This document shows, one piece after another, positions 18,966-29,085 of a DNA stretch of 64,000 nt. How positions within the stretch are numbered: the stretch's first letter is position 1; each line of letters opens with the position of its first letter. The notes under the pieces are model-generated. The model saw nothing but the letters and a program-made list of their open reading frames with translations, made no database searches and was not told the DNA's origin. Source of the DNA: Psychrosphaera aestuarii (GTDB lineage: Bacteria > Pseudomonadota > Gammaproteobacteria > Enterobacterales > Alteromonadaceae); assembly GCF_017948405.1 (NCBI RefSeq), contig NZ_CP072844.1:124001-188000 (forward strand), written 5' to 3'. The position numbers were made by a program, and so were the translations under genes.

Positions 18966-20186
18966 TTACAAACCAACTAAATTATTCATTTGCATAATTG
19001 GCTGCAAAATTGATACTAAAATGAACATGACCATACCAGCCATCACTAACACAATCAGCGGTGTTAACAAGCCAAGGCTAATCTTCAAAGTCGCATCCAT
19101 TTCGTTATCTTGATTGTCTGCAGCACGCGCTAACATTTGTTCTAACTCGCCAGACTTTTCGCCGCTCCCTATCATATGAATCATCATCGGTGGAAACGTT
19201 TTACTTTGCTGCAGCGAGTTCTTTAAAGAACTGCCCTCTCTAACGGCATCAGATGCATCTTTAACGCACTTTTGAATATACTTATTTGTTAAAACTTGGC
19301 CTGCTATCTTCATGCCATCCAAAATTGGTACCGCACTTGATGCTAAGATACTTAAAGTTCGTGCAAAACGAGCCGTATTGGCACCTAAAACGACCCTTCC
19401 TACCAAAGGTACACTCAATAAAAACTTATCAAATTTTAATCTAATTGCAGGTTGTTTTAGTAAACGCTGAGCGACAATGGATAGACCTAAAACGGCAATC
19501 AGAACAAATACACCATAATCGATAATAAAGTCACTTAAATTTAACAACAATTGGGTGCTTCCTGGCAGTGCAGCGCCGGAGTCGACAAATTGCCCAACAA
19601 TTTGAGGCACCACTGAGGCTAATAAGAATGACACAATACCAATAGCAAATAAGGTCAACATGATCGGATAAATCATTGCTTGTGTTAACTGACTTTTAGT
19701 TGCTTGTCGCTTTTCGGTGTAATCGGCTAGCCTGTTTAGCACTTCATCTAAGTGCCCCGACTTCTCGCCAGCAGCCACCATAGAACGGAATAAGTGATCA
19801 AAAATATGTGGGAATTCTTTCATGCCGTCGGCTAAGGTGTAGCCTTCTACAACTTTTGAGCGAATCGCCATGATAGTACGTTTTAGTCTAGGCTTATCGC
19901 ATTGTTCGGCAACCGCCAGCAACGCAGATTCTATGGTCAAAGCAGAACCAACTAACGTTGCTAATTGACGCGTAATTAAGGCTAAATCAGACGCTGAAAT
20001 AGTAGGTTGAAGCAGTGAAAAGCCAGCTGCAGACTGTTGCTCTTTTTGACTTGCCTTACCAATTTCTAGTGGTACCAAACCTTTTTCACGAAGTTGTTGT
20101 CGAACTTGTTTTGAAGTATCTGCTTCGATTATGCCCTTTTTGCTTTTTCCTTTTGCATCTAGCGCTTTGTACTCATATGCAGCCAT
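18966..20186 (-). CDS. gspF: Type II secretion inner-membrane platform protein F
   Basis: A 406-residue polytopic protein with two GspF/PilC repeats, each followed by membrane helices; the repeat signatures ALITRQLATLVGSALTIESA and ARTLSILASSAVPILDGM are visible. It forms the core around which GspE turns. It overlaps the gspE stop (TAATG). Confidence 0.95.
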   Translation of the reverse strand: MAAYEYKALDAKGKSKKGIIEADTSKQVRQQLREKGLVPLEIGKASQKEQQSAAGFSLLQPTISASDLALITRQLATLVGSALTIESALLAVAEQCDKPRLKRTIMAIRSKVVEGYTLADGMKEFPHIFDHLFRSMVAAGEKSGHLDEVLNRLADYTEKRQATKSQLTQAMIYPIMLTLFAIGIVSFLLASVVPQIVGQFVDSGAALPGSTQLLLNLSDFIIDYGVFVLIAVLGLSIVAQRLLKQPAIRLKFDKFLLSVPLVGRVVLGANTARFARTLSILASSAVPILDGMKIAGQVLTNKYIQKCVKDASDAVREGSSLKNSLQQSKTFPPMMIHMIGSGEKSGELEQMLARAADNQDNEMDATLKISLGLLTPLIVLVMAGMVMFILVSILQPIMQMNNLVGL

Positions 20187-21760
20187 TAGCTATCCTCGCG
20201 CGTGACTCTGAGCACTTCTTCTAAGGTGGTAATGCCCTTAAGCACTTTGTTCATACCATCATCACGAATACTTGGTATCGAATTACGAATATGCTTTTCA
20301 ATTGCTTGTTCGCCATGTCCGTTGTGAATAAGCTCTCTGATTGGCTCATCAACAACTAACATTTCATGAATGCCAATACGCCCACGGTAACCGCTGAAAT
20401 TACACTTATCACATCCTTTTGGATGATAAATAGTGATGCCTTGCTCCATCGCATCTTGCTCGCTTAATCCTAACAATTTGAGTTCAGAGGCATCAGGCGT
20501 GACTTCAGACTTACATTCTTTACACAGTGTACGAACAAGTCGTTGTGATAATACGGCTAATAAACTAGATGATAATAAAAAGGGCTCAATTCCCATATCT
20601 TCCATTCGAGTGATAGCACCCGATGCCGTGTTGGTATGTAATGTCGATATTACTAAATGACCCGTTAAACTCGCTTGTACCGCAATTTCTGCAGTTTCTA
20701 AGTCTCGAATTTCACCAATCATTACCACGTCTGGATCTTGACGTAATATTGCGCGCAAACCTCGAGCAAACGTCATGTCCACTTTCGGATTAACTTGTGT
20801 TTGTCCAATGCCAGGTAATTCGTATTCCACCGGATCTTCAACGGTTAAAATATTGCGATCCTTACTATTTATATCGGACAGCCCAGCGTAAAGCGTTGTA
20901 CTTTTACCTGAACCTGTAGGGCCGGTAACCAAAATGATGCCATGAGGCTTTCTTAGTAGCTCCGCAAATTGTTTTTCATTTGCTTCATGCATACCAAGAT
21001 CGGTTAAGTTTAATCTGGCGTTATTTTTATCTAATAAACGCATTACCACACGCTCTCCGTAGGACGAAGGCATAGTCGAAACACGCACGTCTATCGCTCG
21101 ACCAGCGATTCGAAGTGAAATTCTACCATCCTGCGGAATACGTTTTTCAGCGATATCCAACTGCGCCATAACTTTGATACGAGATACTAGTAACGAAGCA
21201 AGTTTTCGGTTTGGACTAAGAACTTCACGAAGCACACCGTCGACTCTAAATCGAATAACTAGTTCTTTTTCAAAGGTCTCAATATGAATATCCGAAGCGC
21301 CTTCTTTGATAGCCTCAGACAATGTCGCGTTAATCAATTTGATAATAGGCGCATCATCTTCACTTTCTAATAGGTCTTCTGTGCCTGGCAGTTCATCGGC
21401 AATAGAAAATAAGTCTACTTCATTGCCTATATCTTCCATCAACTGCTGCGTTTCAGACGCATTTCGCTGATAGGCTTGTTCAATGGCAATTTCAAACTCA
21501 TTGTCAGTGATCACCCGATAAGGCAAAGGATGACCAATTAGGCGCCTCGTTTCTAAAAGCGCCGACATCGGTGTATCGGCTTTAATAAGAAGTTCTGTGT
21601 TTGAATCACTGTATGCGATCATCACACCAAATCGCTGAGCAAAACCAAAGGGTAAGCGCTGATTTGCAGGTACATCATCGGCTAATGTTGCGTCTTCAGC
21701 ATCTAATGACACAGTATCTGCAATTTCTTTTTTTAGTTCGGAGTCTAACTGCATAGTCAT
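20186..21760 (-). CDS. gspE: Type II secretion ATPase E
   Basis: A 524-residue hexameric ATPase that powers pseudopilus assembly. Walker [10 protein letters not shown] starts at residue 280, the Asp box is near [13 protein letters not shown] sequence ([17 protein letters not shown]), Walker B is [16 protein letters not shown], and the zinc-binding tetracysteine lies in CKECKSEV ... GCDKCNF. Length is normal. The stop of gspD overlaps its start by one base. Confidence 0.96.
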   Translation of the reverse strand: MTMQLDSELKKEIADTVSLDAEDATLADDVPANQRLPFGFAQRFGVMIAYSDSNTELLIKADTPMSALLETRRLIGHPLPYRVITDNEFEIAIEQAYQRNASETQQLMEDIGNEVDLFSIADELPGTEDLLESEDDAPIIKLINATLSEAIKEGASDIHIETFEKELVIRFRVDGVLREVLSPNRKLASLLVSRIKVMAQLDIAEKRIPQDGRISLRIAGRAIDVRVSTMPSSYGERVVMRLLDKNNARLNLTDLGMHEANEKQFAELLRKPHGIILVTGPTGSGKSTTLYAGLSDINSKDRNILTVEDPVEYELPGIGQTQVNPKVDMTFARGLRAILRQDPDVVMIGEIRDLETAEIAVQASLTGHLVISTLHTNTASGAITRMEDMGIEPFLLSSSLLAVLSQRLVRTLCKECKSEVTPDASELKLLGLSEQDAMEQGITIYHPKGCDKCNFSGYRGRIGIHEMLVVDEPIRELIHNGHGEQAIEKHIRNSIPSIRDDGMNKVLKGITTLEEVLRVTREDS

Positions 21761-23916
21761 TACTCTTCAGAGCCAGGTTTCACTTGCTTTTTTGTCGCGG
21801 TAGGTGGATTAACACCTTGTTCTTGGCTCTCTAAATACTCGTTAAAACTAGGCGGTAAAGTTAACGTCTCATTCCACTCTTGTAATACTGGCTGATTAGT
21901 CAATGGCATTAATGCTATGCCATCGTCATCACGTTTCATTTGCTCGGCACGAATATAATTATACTTTTGCTGGCTGATATCCGATGCTGATGCGCCGTCA
22001 CGCAAAATTCTTGGACGAATAAAGACCATTAGATTACGTTTACGCTTAGTGGTGCCAGTTGAACGGAATAGATGGCCTAAAATTGGTAAATCACCTAATA
22101 ATGGTACTTTAGAGACGCTTTCTTGTACGTCTTCATCTATCAAGCCACCAATAACAATAGTACCGCCGTCTTCTGCCAATACATTTGTTTTGATAGAACG
22201 CTTATTAATACCAACATCGACGCCAACTGCGCCACTCACGCTAGACACCTCTTGTTCAATTAATAACTGAACCGCCGAGCCTTCATTAATTTGCGGGGTT
22301 ACTTTTAGCTTGATACCCACTTCTTTTCGATCAACTTTCTGGAACGGATTGCCGTTATTTGCACTGGCCGTTGAACCCGTTAATATCGCAATTTCTGAAC
22401 CCACTAAAATTGATGCTTCTTCATTATCAATAGTAGTGATTGATGGCGTTGCTAAGATATTAGTATTGGTATCATTACGTACCGCTTGTAAAACAGCGCC
22501 CCAACCACCGTTTACCACGCCGGTAGCAAATCCAGAAATACCACCTAACACTTGAGCTAAGCCTGAATAGTCGCCACGTTCGGTTTTGGTCACTTTGTTT
22601 TGGGTGGTATTACCGTTGTCATCAAAACCATTAACAATACTTTCTGTTTCTTGATCACGGGCTTGATAAGCAGCACCAGCAATATTTGAGATTGGTGTAA
22701 CGCCATTATTAAACTGGGTAAAACCGATATCCGTGCTTCCCCACTGGATACCTAAGTTGATACCGTCACTCTCAAACACTTCAACAATAATCGCTTCAAC
22801 TAATACTTGTTGGCGGCGAACATCTAATTGACGAATGATTTGCTCTAGTGACCGCATCATGTCTGGCTCAGCGTTAATTACTAAAGAGTTTGAATCTGGG
22901 TGAGCTTGAATAGAATAGTCACGCGTTGATGACGTTCGAGCGCGCTTATTCGTGGTATTTGTTGTACCACCTTGCGAGTCTGCAGCAATAGAATCAGATA
23001 CGCCGGTTAATACTTTCACAACTTCTTCAGAGTTTGCGTATTTTAAATAGTAAACTTTGGTATTGCCGGTGCTTTCTAATTCAGAGTCGAGGCGTTTAAT
23101 CAACTCAATCACCTTCTCTCTTGCTTCTTGTTCACCCGTTACAATTACGCTATTGGTTCGGTCGTCTGCAACAATTTTTGGAACTAAAAAGTCTGGTTGC
23201 CCTTTATTACCAGCAGTTGACTTGTAAATGCTTTCTACAATACGCACCATCTCACTTGCTGATGCATACTCAAGTTTAACAATTATAACTTTTTGGTCGC
23301 CGGCTCTATCCACACGGCTAATGATATCGACCATACGATTTACCATCGCCACCGATCCCACAACCATAACTACGTTGGACGGTTCATAATGCACAACGTG
23401 GCCACTTCCCGATTGGTCGCTTAGTTGGCGAAGTAAAGGTGATAATTCTCGTACCGATACATTTTTAACTTGAACGACTCGGGTGACCATTTCATCACCT
23501 TCACCAAGGTATTCATCTCCTACTACCGGCGTTGGTGAGCTTTTTACATCTTTTGCCCTGATTACTTTTAAAATACCATTACCCATATCGATGACGGCGT
23601 AACCATAAACTTGTAAAACATTTAGGAAAAAGTGGTAATACTGCTCTTTCGTTAATAAGTCATAAGAGCGAACATTTACTTTACCTCTTACGGCCGGATC
23701 AATAATGATGGTCTTTTGTAAAATTTTTCCGACGATATTGATAAATTCATTAATATCTGTGCCTTTGAAATTAGGCGAATACTGTGTTGCCTGTGCAACA
23801 GGTGTTACCCAAGCAGCAGAAAATAAACCAAGAGTAATAATTGCTGAAAATGCTGATACTTTTGCCGAACGCATTACTTTTGATTTAACGTGATTAGATT
23901 TACTAAAAAATCCCAT
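21760..23916 (-). CDS. gspD: Type II secretion secretin D
   Basis: A 718-residue outer-membrane secretin. A long signal peptide ends near residue 43 (PVAQA), followed by the N0 domain ([19 protein letters not shown]), N1-N3 repeats ([20 protein letters not shown] and related), and the secretin core with [17 protein letters not shown] and [14 protein letters not shown] Ser/Thr/Asn-rich insert ([12 protein letters not shown]) lies in N3, as is common. No C-terminal S-domain cysteine is evident and no gspS pilotin gene is nearby. Confidence 0.95.
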   Translation of the reverse strand: MGFFSKSNHVKSKVMRSAKVSAFSAIITLGLFSAAWVTPVAQATQYSPNFKGTDINEFINIVGKILQKTIIIDPAVRGKVNVRSYDLLTKEQYYHFFLNVLQVYGYAVIDMGNGILKVIRAKDVKSSPTPVVGDEYLGEGDEMVTRVVQVKNVSVRELSPLLRQLSDQSGSGHVVHYEPSNVVMVVGSVAMVNRMVDIISRVDRAGDQKVIIVKLEYASASEMVRIVESIYKSTAGNKGQPDFLVPKIVADDRTNSVIVTGEQEAREKVIELIKRLDSELESTGNTKVYYLKYANSEEVVKVLTGVSDSIAADSQGGTTNTTNKRARTSSTRDYSIQAHPDSNSLVINAEPDMMRSLEQIIRQLDVRRQQVLVEAIIVEVFESDGINLGIQWGSTDIGFTQFNNGVTPISNIAGAAYQARDQETESIVNGFDDNGNTTQNKVTKTERGDYSGLAQVLGGISGFATGVVNGGWGAVLQAVRNDTNTNILATPSITTIDNEEASILVGSEIAILTGSTASANNGNPFQKVDRKEVGIKLKVTPQINEGSAVQLLIEQEVSSVSGAVGVDVGINKRSIKTNVLAEDGGTIVIGGLIDEDVQESVSKVPLLGDLPILGHLFRSTGTTKRKRNLMVFIRPRILRDGASASDISQQKYNYIRAEQMKRDDDGIALMPLTNQPVLQEWNETLTLPPSFNEYLESQEQGVNPPTATKKQVKPGSEE

Positions 23917-23935
23917 TTAAATAAACTCCAGGGCC

Positions 23936-24940
23936 TTAGAACGCCAACATTATTTGAATCGGTGAATCGTCGCGGATAACAGTTATATCTGCCTCCGTGA
24001 GTTCTTTCAATTCATTCATTAACGACAATGCTTGTTGCATGTCGGTTAAATCATAACCATTAATATTTATCGCCAAGTCATTTTGTTTTAAACCCGCTTG
24101 ATTAAACAAGCTTGGGTCATTACCCGGTGATAACCGATATCCTAATAACTCCCCATTTTCTCTATATGGAGCTATTTTAATAAAATCCATTAACTGTTTT
24201 GGATCATCAAACAGCTGTTCTCTTTGCTCGCGAAGTGACTCGGCTAGCTCGTCATCTTCACGTTTATCAATTTGTTCTGGTTCAGCCTGATACTTGCGAT
24301 CTACTGATGACCTACTCTTAGATTGAGGTCTTGTGGGGCCAACATCCACTGCATCAACATCGATATTGTCGTTTAGTTCGGCGGCGCTACCAGGAATAGT
24401 AGTGGAGTATTCGATACCCTCGAGCATTAATGTCTCGTAACCGGCACCGTTAGACAAGATAACCCGGTCTAATAATATTTGACTGACCTTTGCCGATGTA
24501 CCCTCAATTTTATTATTGATACCGTAAGTGGCTTGTCGACCTGAATACTCGATAATAGCCACTGACGTTTCCGACACTTCGCTTGAATTGTCAGCAACAA
24601 TGCCGGTTAAGGTTAGGTTTAGTCTAGTTTTAGGCGCGTTAGACGTTACTGGCTTTGGTTTCGGCGCTTCTTTTTTTATCTCTTCTTTACCAAATAAATT
24701 TAGTTTAAGTAATGAATCTATTGAGACCGTTGACGCGCTTTGTGTTTGCTGGCCACTGGCAGTAGAGGCTAAAGATATCGTTCCAGCGTTTATAGGTGCG
24801 TCGAAAAATTTCCACACTGTGATCGCGGCCAAATAGGCACTATAAATCACTAACAACAAAGTTAATGTTTTAGCGACTTTTGTCTGAGGTATTTTTTGGC
24901 CAATTTGGCTGAGTTGCTCTAACAAGCGAGACGACTCCAT
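23936..24940 (-). CDS. gspC: Type II secretion protein C
   Basis: A 334-residue bitopic protein linking the inner-membrane platform to the secretin. It has a membrane helix at about residues 25-45, the homology region (SLLKLNLFGKEE ... LTLTGIVAD) and a C-terminal PDZ domain (YRLSPGNDPSLFNQAGLKQN). It is the first gene of gspC-N, divergent from hslR across 190 bases that should hold both promoters. Confidence 0.93.
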   Translation of the reverse strand: MESSRLLEQLSQIGQKIPQTKVAKTLTLLLVIYSAYLAAITVWKFFDAPINAGTISLASTASGQQTQSASTVSIDSLLKLNLFGKEEIKKEAPKPKPVTSNAPKTRLNLTLTGIVADNSSEVSETSVAIIEYSGRQATYGINNKIEGTSAKVSQILLDRVILSNGAGYETLMLEGIEYSTTIPGSAAELNDNIDVDAVDVGPTRPQSKSRSSVDRKYQAEPEQIDKREDDELAESLREQREQLFDDPKQLMDFIKIAPYRENGELLGYRLSPGNDPSLFNQAGLKQNDLAININGYDLTDMQQALSLMNELKELTEADITVIRDDSPIQIMLAF

Positions 24941-25132
24941 TTATTATTATTCTCCAAGCAATTCGTAATGAACTTCTAACTGATTGCGGCGCCATACCCT
25001 ATCAAACTAAAACTAAAAATGCTTGTGCTAGATATCGAAAAAATCAGTATAACCTTTCAAGTAGTTTAAAATCACTATTTATGATAAATTTGCGACGTTT
25101 TTTCGGCACATTTAATTAAACTGAAACATACC

Positions 25133-25528
25133 ATGACAGATTCAAAAGTTCGATTAGATAAATGGCTTTGGGCGGCACGATTTTTTAAAACTCGGTCTAT
25201 AGCTACTGACATGATTAATGGCGGAAAAGTTCATTATAATGGACAAAGATGTAAAGCATCCAAAGCGATCGATGTTGGCGCTGAAGTGAAAATACGCCAA
25301 GGCTTTGATGAAAAGGTCGTAAAAATAGTTGAGATTAGCGATAAACGCCGCAATTTTAGTATTGCTCAAACACTTTACGAAGAAACCAAACAAAGTATCG
25401 AAAATAGAGAAAAGCAGGCTTTAGCGCGTCAGTCTAGCGCCGCTTTATCACCAAGACCTGATACTAAGCCAGATAAGAAACAACGCCGTACATTACTAAA
25501 CCTTAAAAATTCAGATTTATTCGAGTAA
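25133..25528 (+). CDS. hslR: Heat shock protein 15 (ribosome-associated S4 protein HslR)
   Basis: A 131-residue RNA-binding protein. The S4 domain starts at VRLDKWLWAARFFKTRS and includes GGKVHYNGQRCKASK; the C-terminal tail is basic, as in Hsp15, which binds 50S subunits carrying stalled nascent chains. It stands eight bases before hslO, the usual hslR-hslO operon. Confidence 0.93.
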   Translation: MTDSKVRLDKWLWAARFFKTRSIATDMINGGKVHYNGQRCKASKAIDVGAEVKIRQGFDEKVVKIVEISDKRRNFSIAQTLYEETKQSIENREKQALARQSSAALSPRPDTKPDKKQRRTLLNLKNSDLFE

Positions 25529-25536
25529 TCAATACC

Positions 25537-26424
25537 ATGACAGATTCAAACAAAAAAGACCTATTGCATCGTTATCTTTTTGATAAGTTTCACGTAAGAG
25601 GTGAGTTGGTGCAAATCACTGATTCATACAGTGCGATGTTAGAGAATCATGACTACCCAAATGTTGTGAAGCGTATTTTAGGTGAACTTTTAGCCGCAAC
25701 TAGCTTGTTAACGGCAACGCTTAAATTTGAAGGCGAGATTAGTGTTCAGTTACAAGGCGATGGCCCATTAAGTTATGCGGTTGTTAATGGCAATAATCAT
25801 CAACAAATGAGAGCGTCAGCAAAATTTGCTGATGATATTAATGAAGGCTCGTTACTCGACCTTATTGGATCGGGCTATATGGTCATTACCATTGCACCTA
25901 AAGGTACCGATAGATATCAAGGCGTTGCGGCGCTTGATAAAGACACACTTGCTGAATGTATTGAAAACTACTTTGAGACGTCTGAACAACTTCGTACTCG
26001 TGTATGGCTAGCCACTGACATTGGCGAAACAAAGTGCACGACCGCTGGTATGTTGCTGCAAGTTCTTCCTGTCGAGGAGCGAGCGAAAGAAGACTTTACT
26101 CACCTTGAAGCACTTACAAACACGATTACTGATGACGAGTTACTACACTTATCGCCAGAGCAGGTGTTAATCAGGTTATACCATGAAGACAACCCACAAC
26201 TATTTGAACCTCAAGAAGTCACTTATGAGTGCGGATGTAGTCGTGAAAAAACAGCAGATGCTATTTTACGTTTAACTAAAGAAGATGCGTTGTCGTTAGT
26301 TGAAGAACGCGGAGATATTGAAATTATTTGTCAGTTTTGTTTAAAACAGTATCTGTTTGACAAAATTGACGTTGAAGCACTTTATAACAACAACGCGGAC
26401 ACGAATAACGCGACTGTTAACTAA
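25537..26424 (+). CDS. hslO: Redox-regulated chaperone Hsp33
   Basis: A 295-residue holdase chaperone activated by oxidation. The zinc-binding redox switch is complete: Cys232 and Cys234 (YECGCSREK) and Cys265 and Cys268 (IICQFCLKQY). The N-terminal domain has RYLFDKFHVRGELVQ. It follows hslR in the same operon and is closed by a strong terminator. Confidence 0.96.
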   Translation: MTDSNKKDLLHRYLFDKFHVRGELVQITDSYSAMLENHDYPNVVKRILGELLAATSLLTATLKFEGEISVQLQGDGPLSYAVVNGNNHQQMRASAKFADDINEGSLLDLIGSGYMVITIAPKGTDRYQGVAALDKDTLAECIENYFETSEQLRTRVWLATDIGETKCTTAGMLLQVLPVEERAKEDFTHLEALTNTITDDELLHLSPEQVLIRLYHEDNPQLFEPQEVTYECGCSREKTADAILRLTKEDALSLVEERGDIEIICQFCLKQYLFDKIDVEALYNNNADTNNATVN

Positions 26425-26463
26425 GATTGGCTAGTCACTGTTAACTGTTTATATTTAGAAGAT

Positions 26464-26488
26464 AAAGCAGGTTTAGGCCTGCTTTTTT
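26464..26488 (+). terminator. Rho-independent terminator of hslRO
   Basis: AAAGCAGG-TTTAGG-CCTGCTTT forms an eight-pair stem followed by TTTAT, about 40 bases after the hslO stop. Confidence 0.88.
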
Positions 26489-26548
26489 ATTGCCTCTTTA
26501 TGAGCCATGATCGCCATGAGTCATGAGTCATGACCGACTTTTAACTTT

Positions 26549-27055
26549 CTAATCTTTAAGCAAAAGCTTAATTGCTTTGGCCATTTTAACTTCATCACCT
26601 GGTTTAAAACCATGATGGATAGCTCTTACGATACCTTTACGATCGATTAAGTAACCAACGGGCATAACGCTGACGTTAAAGGTACGACCGACCTTCATAT
26701 TTTCATCATAGGTATTAATATAATCAACCGGATACTTCTCTAAGAAATCACTGGCAAGTTGCTTTCTTTGATCTAAATTAACAGCGAGTATTTCAAATCC
26801 TTGCTGATTATATTCTTTATAAAGCTTATTTAACCTCGGAAAGGACTCAATACACGGTTTACACCAGCTCGCCCAAAAATCTACATAAACTACTTTTCCA
26901 AGAAGACTTTTTGTATTTACTCGCACCGTATTTTCAACACGAGGCAATTCAAACTCTGGCAACGGCTCACCCACTTTAACTTTTGCTAACAAATTAAATG
27001 AGCTAAACCCGATGAATAGAACCGTTAAAACGATGAGCTTAGTAGGTAATTTCAT
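26549..27055 (-). CDS. TlpA/ResA-like thioredoxin-fold protein
   Basis: A 168-residue exported protein with an N-terminal signal or anchor helix (residues about 6-24) and a thioredoxin fold. The active site is WASWCKPC (Cys65, Cys68) and the cis-proline loop is NVSVMPVGYLID. It is probably a periplasmic thiol-disulfide reductase for cytochrome maturation or oxidative repair, but no partner gene identifies the client. It is a single gene, divergent from the M28 peptidase. Confidence 0.85.
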   Translation of the reverse strand: MKLPTKLIVLTVLFIGFSSFNLLAKVKVGEPLPEFELPRVENTVRVNTKSLLGKVVYVDFWASWCKPCIESFPRLNKLYKEYNQQGFEILAVNLDQRKQLASDFLEKYPVDYINTYDENMKVGRTFNVSVMPVGYLIDRKGIVRAIHHGFKPGDEVKMAKAIKLLLKD

Positions 27056-27079
27056 AGTTATCCTTTATGATTAGTCGTG

Positions 27080-27108
27080 TGCAATTCGCCAATTTGGCGG
27101 AATGTGCA
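27080..27108. promoter_or_regulatory. Imperfect palindrome in the tlpA-like/M28 divergent promoter region
   Basis: TGCAATTC-GCCAATTTGGC-GGAATGTGCA is a near-symmetrical 29-base sequence with the perfect core CGCCAA-T-TTGGCG. Its place between two divergent starts suggests an operator for a dimeric regulator; the regulator is unknown. Confidence 0.35.
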
Positions 27109-27196
27109 AAACAACAGGAGGTTTTCACTACCGTTTTTAAGAAACTAAGTGTGTAAACTAGAATACTGATTTCCATCCAAAAAGTAAGCAAATAAT

Positions 27197-28840
27197 ATGA
27201 AAACAATAATATCTAGCGTTGGCCTGATGTTAGTGTTGGCAGTCACTACTGCCTGTTCTGACAAAAAAGTCGAACAAACTAACGTTGAGGTAGAAAAATC
27301 ACGTATCCAAGCTCACCTAGAATTTTTAGCTGATGACCTTCTAGAAGGTCGTGATACAGGCAGCAAAGGTTATGACCGTGCAGCATTATATGTAGCAACA
27401 GAATTCAAAAAAATGGGCCTACAACCTGCTGGTATCGACGGCTCATACATGCAACCAGTCACCTTTCGAAAAGGCTTTTTAGATCAGCAAAGCCCTAAAG
27501 CATCAATTATTACCGATGCTGGCACAATTGAATTAAAGTACCCGCAGGATTACATTACTGGTCCTAACATGGCTGCAACAGACTCTACGTTAGAAGCTGA
27601 AGTTGTTTTTGTGGGTTATGGCATAGTAGCGGAAGACTTTGGTTACAATGATTATGAAGGACTAGACGTTGAGGGCAAAATTGTTGTTACGCTTCGCGGT
27701 CGCCCAGAAGCTTGGCCATCAGAAGAAGGCGCTCACCTAAGTCGTGAAAAAACACGTTTTGCCGCTGAACGCGGTGCGGTTGGTGTTGTATCTCTTCATA
27801 CGCCTAAACGTGAAAAAGTACGTCCATATACCAGCTCTCTAAACTATTTACGTGCACCATCAATGCGATGGTTAGACAATGAAGGCAATCCTTTTGGTGG
27901 TTTTGAAAATATCAAAATGGGTGCTTATTTAAATATTAGTGCCGCTGAGAAACTATTCGCAAACGCACCAACTCCATTAGAAGAAATCTTTAATGCTGAT
28001 TCAGAAAATTTACCAGTTAAGGGTTTTCCGTTGGATGCAAAGCTTTCTTTAGCGTCTAAGTCAAAGCATGAAGAGATTTCTTCACCAAACGTCGTCGCTA
28101 TTCTTCCGGGAACGGATCCAAAATTAAAAGACGAGTACGTCGTATTTACAGCGCATCTAGATCACATTGGTTATGCACAAGACGTAAGCAAAAAAGATCG
28201 TATTAACAATGGTGCTATGGATAACGCATCTGGCGTATCAATTTTACTTGAAACCGCTCGCGTATTAACAGAATCAGCACCTATGCGTCGCTCAGTTCTA
28301 TTTACGGTTGTTACTGGTGAAGAAAAAGGACTTCTCGGTTCAAGCTACTATGCTAACAATCCAACCGTTCCTGTGAACGACATGGTTGCGAACATTAACC
28401 TTGATATGCCAGTTTTACTTTATGATTTTGCTGACATTATTGCTTTTGGTGCAAACCATAGCTCGATGGGTTCAATCGTAGAAAAAGCCGCTGGCAAATT
28501 TGATATTGCATTAAGCCCAGATCCAATGCCAGAGCAAGCAATCTTTACTCGCTCAGATCATTACAACTTCGTTAAACAAGGTGTTCCAGCTGTTTTCTTA
28601 ATGACTGGTTTTACCTCTAAAACAGAAGGCGAAGATGGCGGTAAAGTTTGGGGTGACTTCTTTGCAAATCACTACCACCAACCAAGCGACTCGTTAGATT
28701 TACCAATTAACTACAACTCAGCGAAGCTATTCACTGAAATTAACATTGGTATAGCAAGAGAAGTTGCAGCAGCTGATCAACGTCCAACATGGAATGACGA
28801 TAGCTTCTTTGGTAAAACATACGGACAGAAAGATAAGTAA
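27197..28840 (+). CDS. M28 family zinc aminopeptidase-like lipoprotein with PA domain
   Basis: A 547-residue predicted lipoprotein (lipobox VTTAC, Cys20). A protease-associated domain (about residues 130-240) precedes the completion of the M28 catalytic domain. The metal ligands are visible: His320 and Asp322 (FTAHLDHIG), bridging Asp342 (GAMDNASG), Glu375-Glu376 (TGEEKG), Asp403 (NLDMP) and His455 (RSDHYNF). It probably trims peptides at the cell surface or in the periplasm. Codon use is biased, suggesting strong expression. It is closed by a strong terminator. Confidence 0.9.
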   Translation: MKTIISSVGLMLVLAVTTACSDKKVEQTNVEVEKSRIQAHLEFLADDLLEGRDTGSKGYDRAALYVATEFKKMGLQPAGIDGSYMQPVTFRKGFLDQQSPKASIITDAGTIELKYPQDYITGPNMAATDSTLEAEVVFVGYGIVAEDFGYNDYEGLDVEGKIVVTLRGRPEAWPSEEGAHLSREKTRFAAERGAVGVVSLHTPKREKVRPYTSSLNYLRAPSMRWLDNEGNPFGGFENIKMGAYLNISAAEKLFANAPTPLEEIFNADSENLPVKGFPLDAKLSLASKSKHEEISSPNVVAILPGTDPKLKDEYVVFTAHLDHIGYAQDVSKKDRINNGAMDNASGVSILLETARVLTESAPMRRSVLFTVVTGEEKGLLGSSYYANNPTVPVNDMVANINLDMPVLLYDFADIIAFGANHSSMGSIVEKAAGKFDIALSPDPMPEQAIFTRSDHYNFVKQGVPAVFLMTGFTSKTEGEDGGKVWGDFFANHYHQPSDSLDLPINYNSAKLFTEINIGIAREVAAADQRPTWNDDSFFGKTYGQKDK

Positions 28841-28870
28841 ACACAGTTCGATTTAACATTGTTTACACAT

Positions 28871-28900
28871 AAAAGCAGCGGCTTATCCGCTGCTTTTTTT
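28871..28900 (+). terminator. Rho-independent terminator of the M28 peptidase gene
   Basis: AAAAGCAGCGG-CTTAT-CCGCTGCTTTT forms an eleven-pair stem followed by a T run, 30 bases after the stop. Confidence 0.92.
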
Positions 28901-28997
28901 ATGCGTATAAGTACCTCATAGACCATACAAATACGACCCAAAGAACCCCTGTGTAAAATTGCACAAACTAAATCACTTTCCCATGGTAAATTTTAGA

Positions 28998-29026
28998 CAA
29001 AAAAAACCAGTCCGAAGACTGGTTTT
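28998..29026 (-). terminator. Rho-independent terminator of the fadE-like gene
   Basis: On the minus strand AAAACCAGTC-TTCG-GACTGGTTTT is a ten-pair stem with a stable TTCG loop followed by a T run, about 60 bases past the stop. Confidence 0.92.
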
Positions 29027-29085
29027 AATAATTCTGATTTAGTTAAGAGCCGCTGTAAACTAACGACTCTAACTTTCAGTATTGA

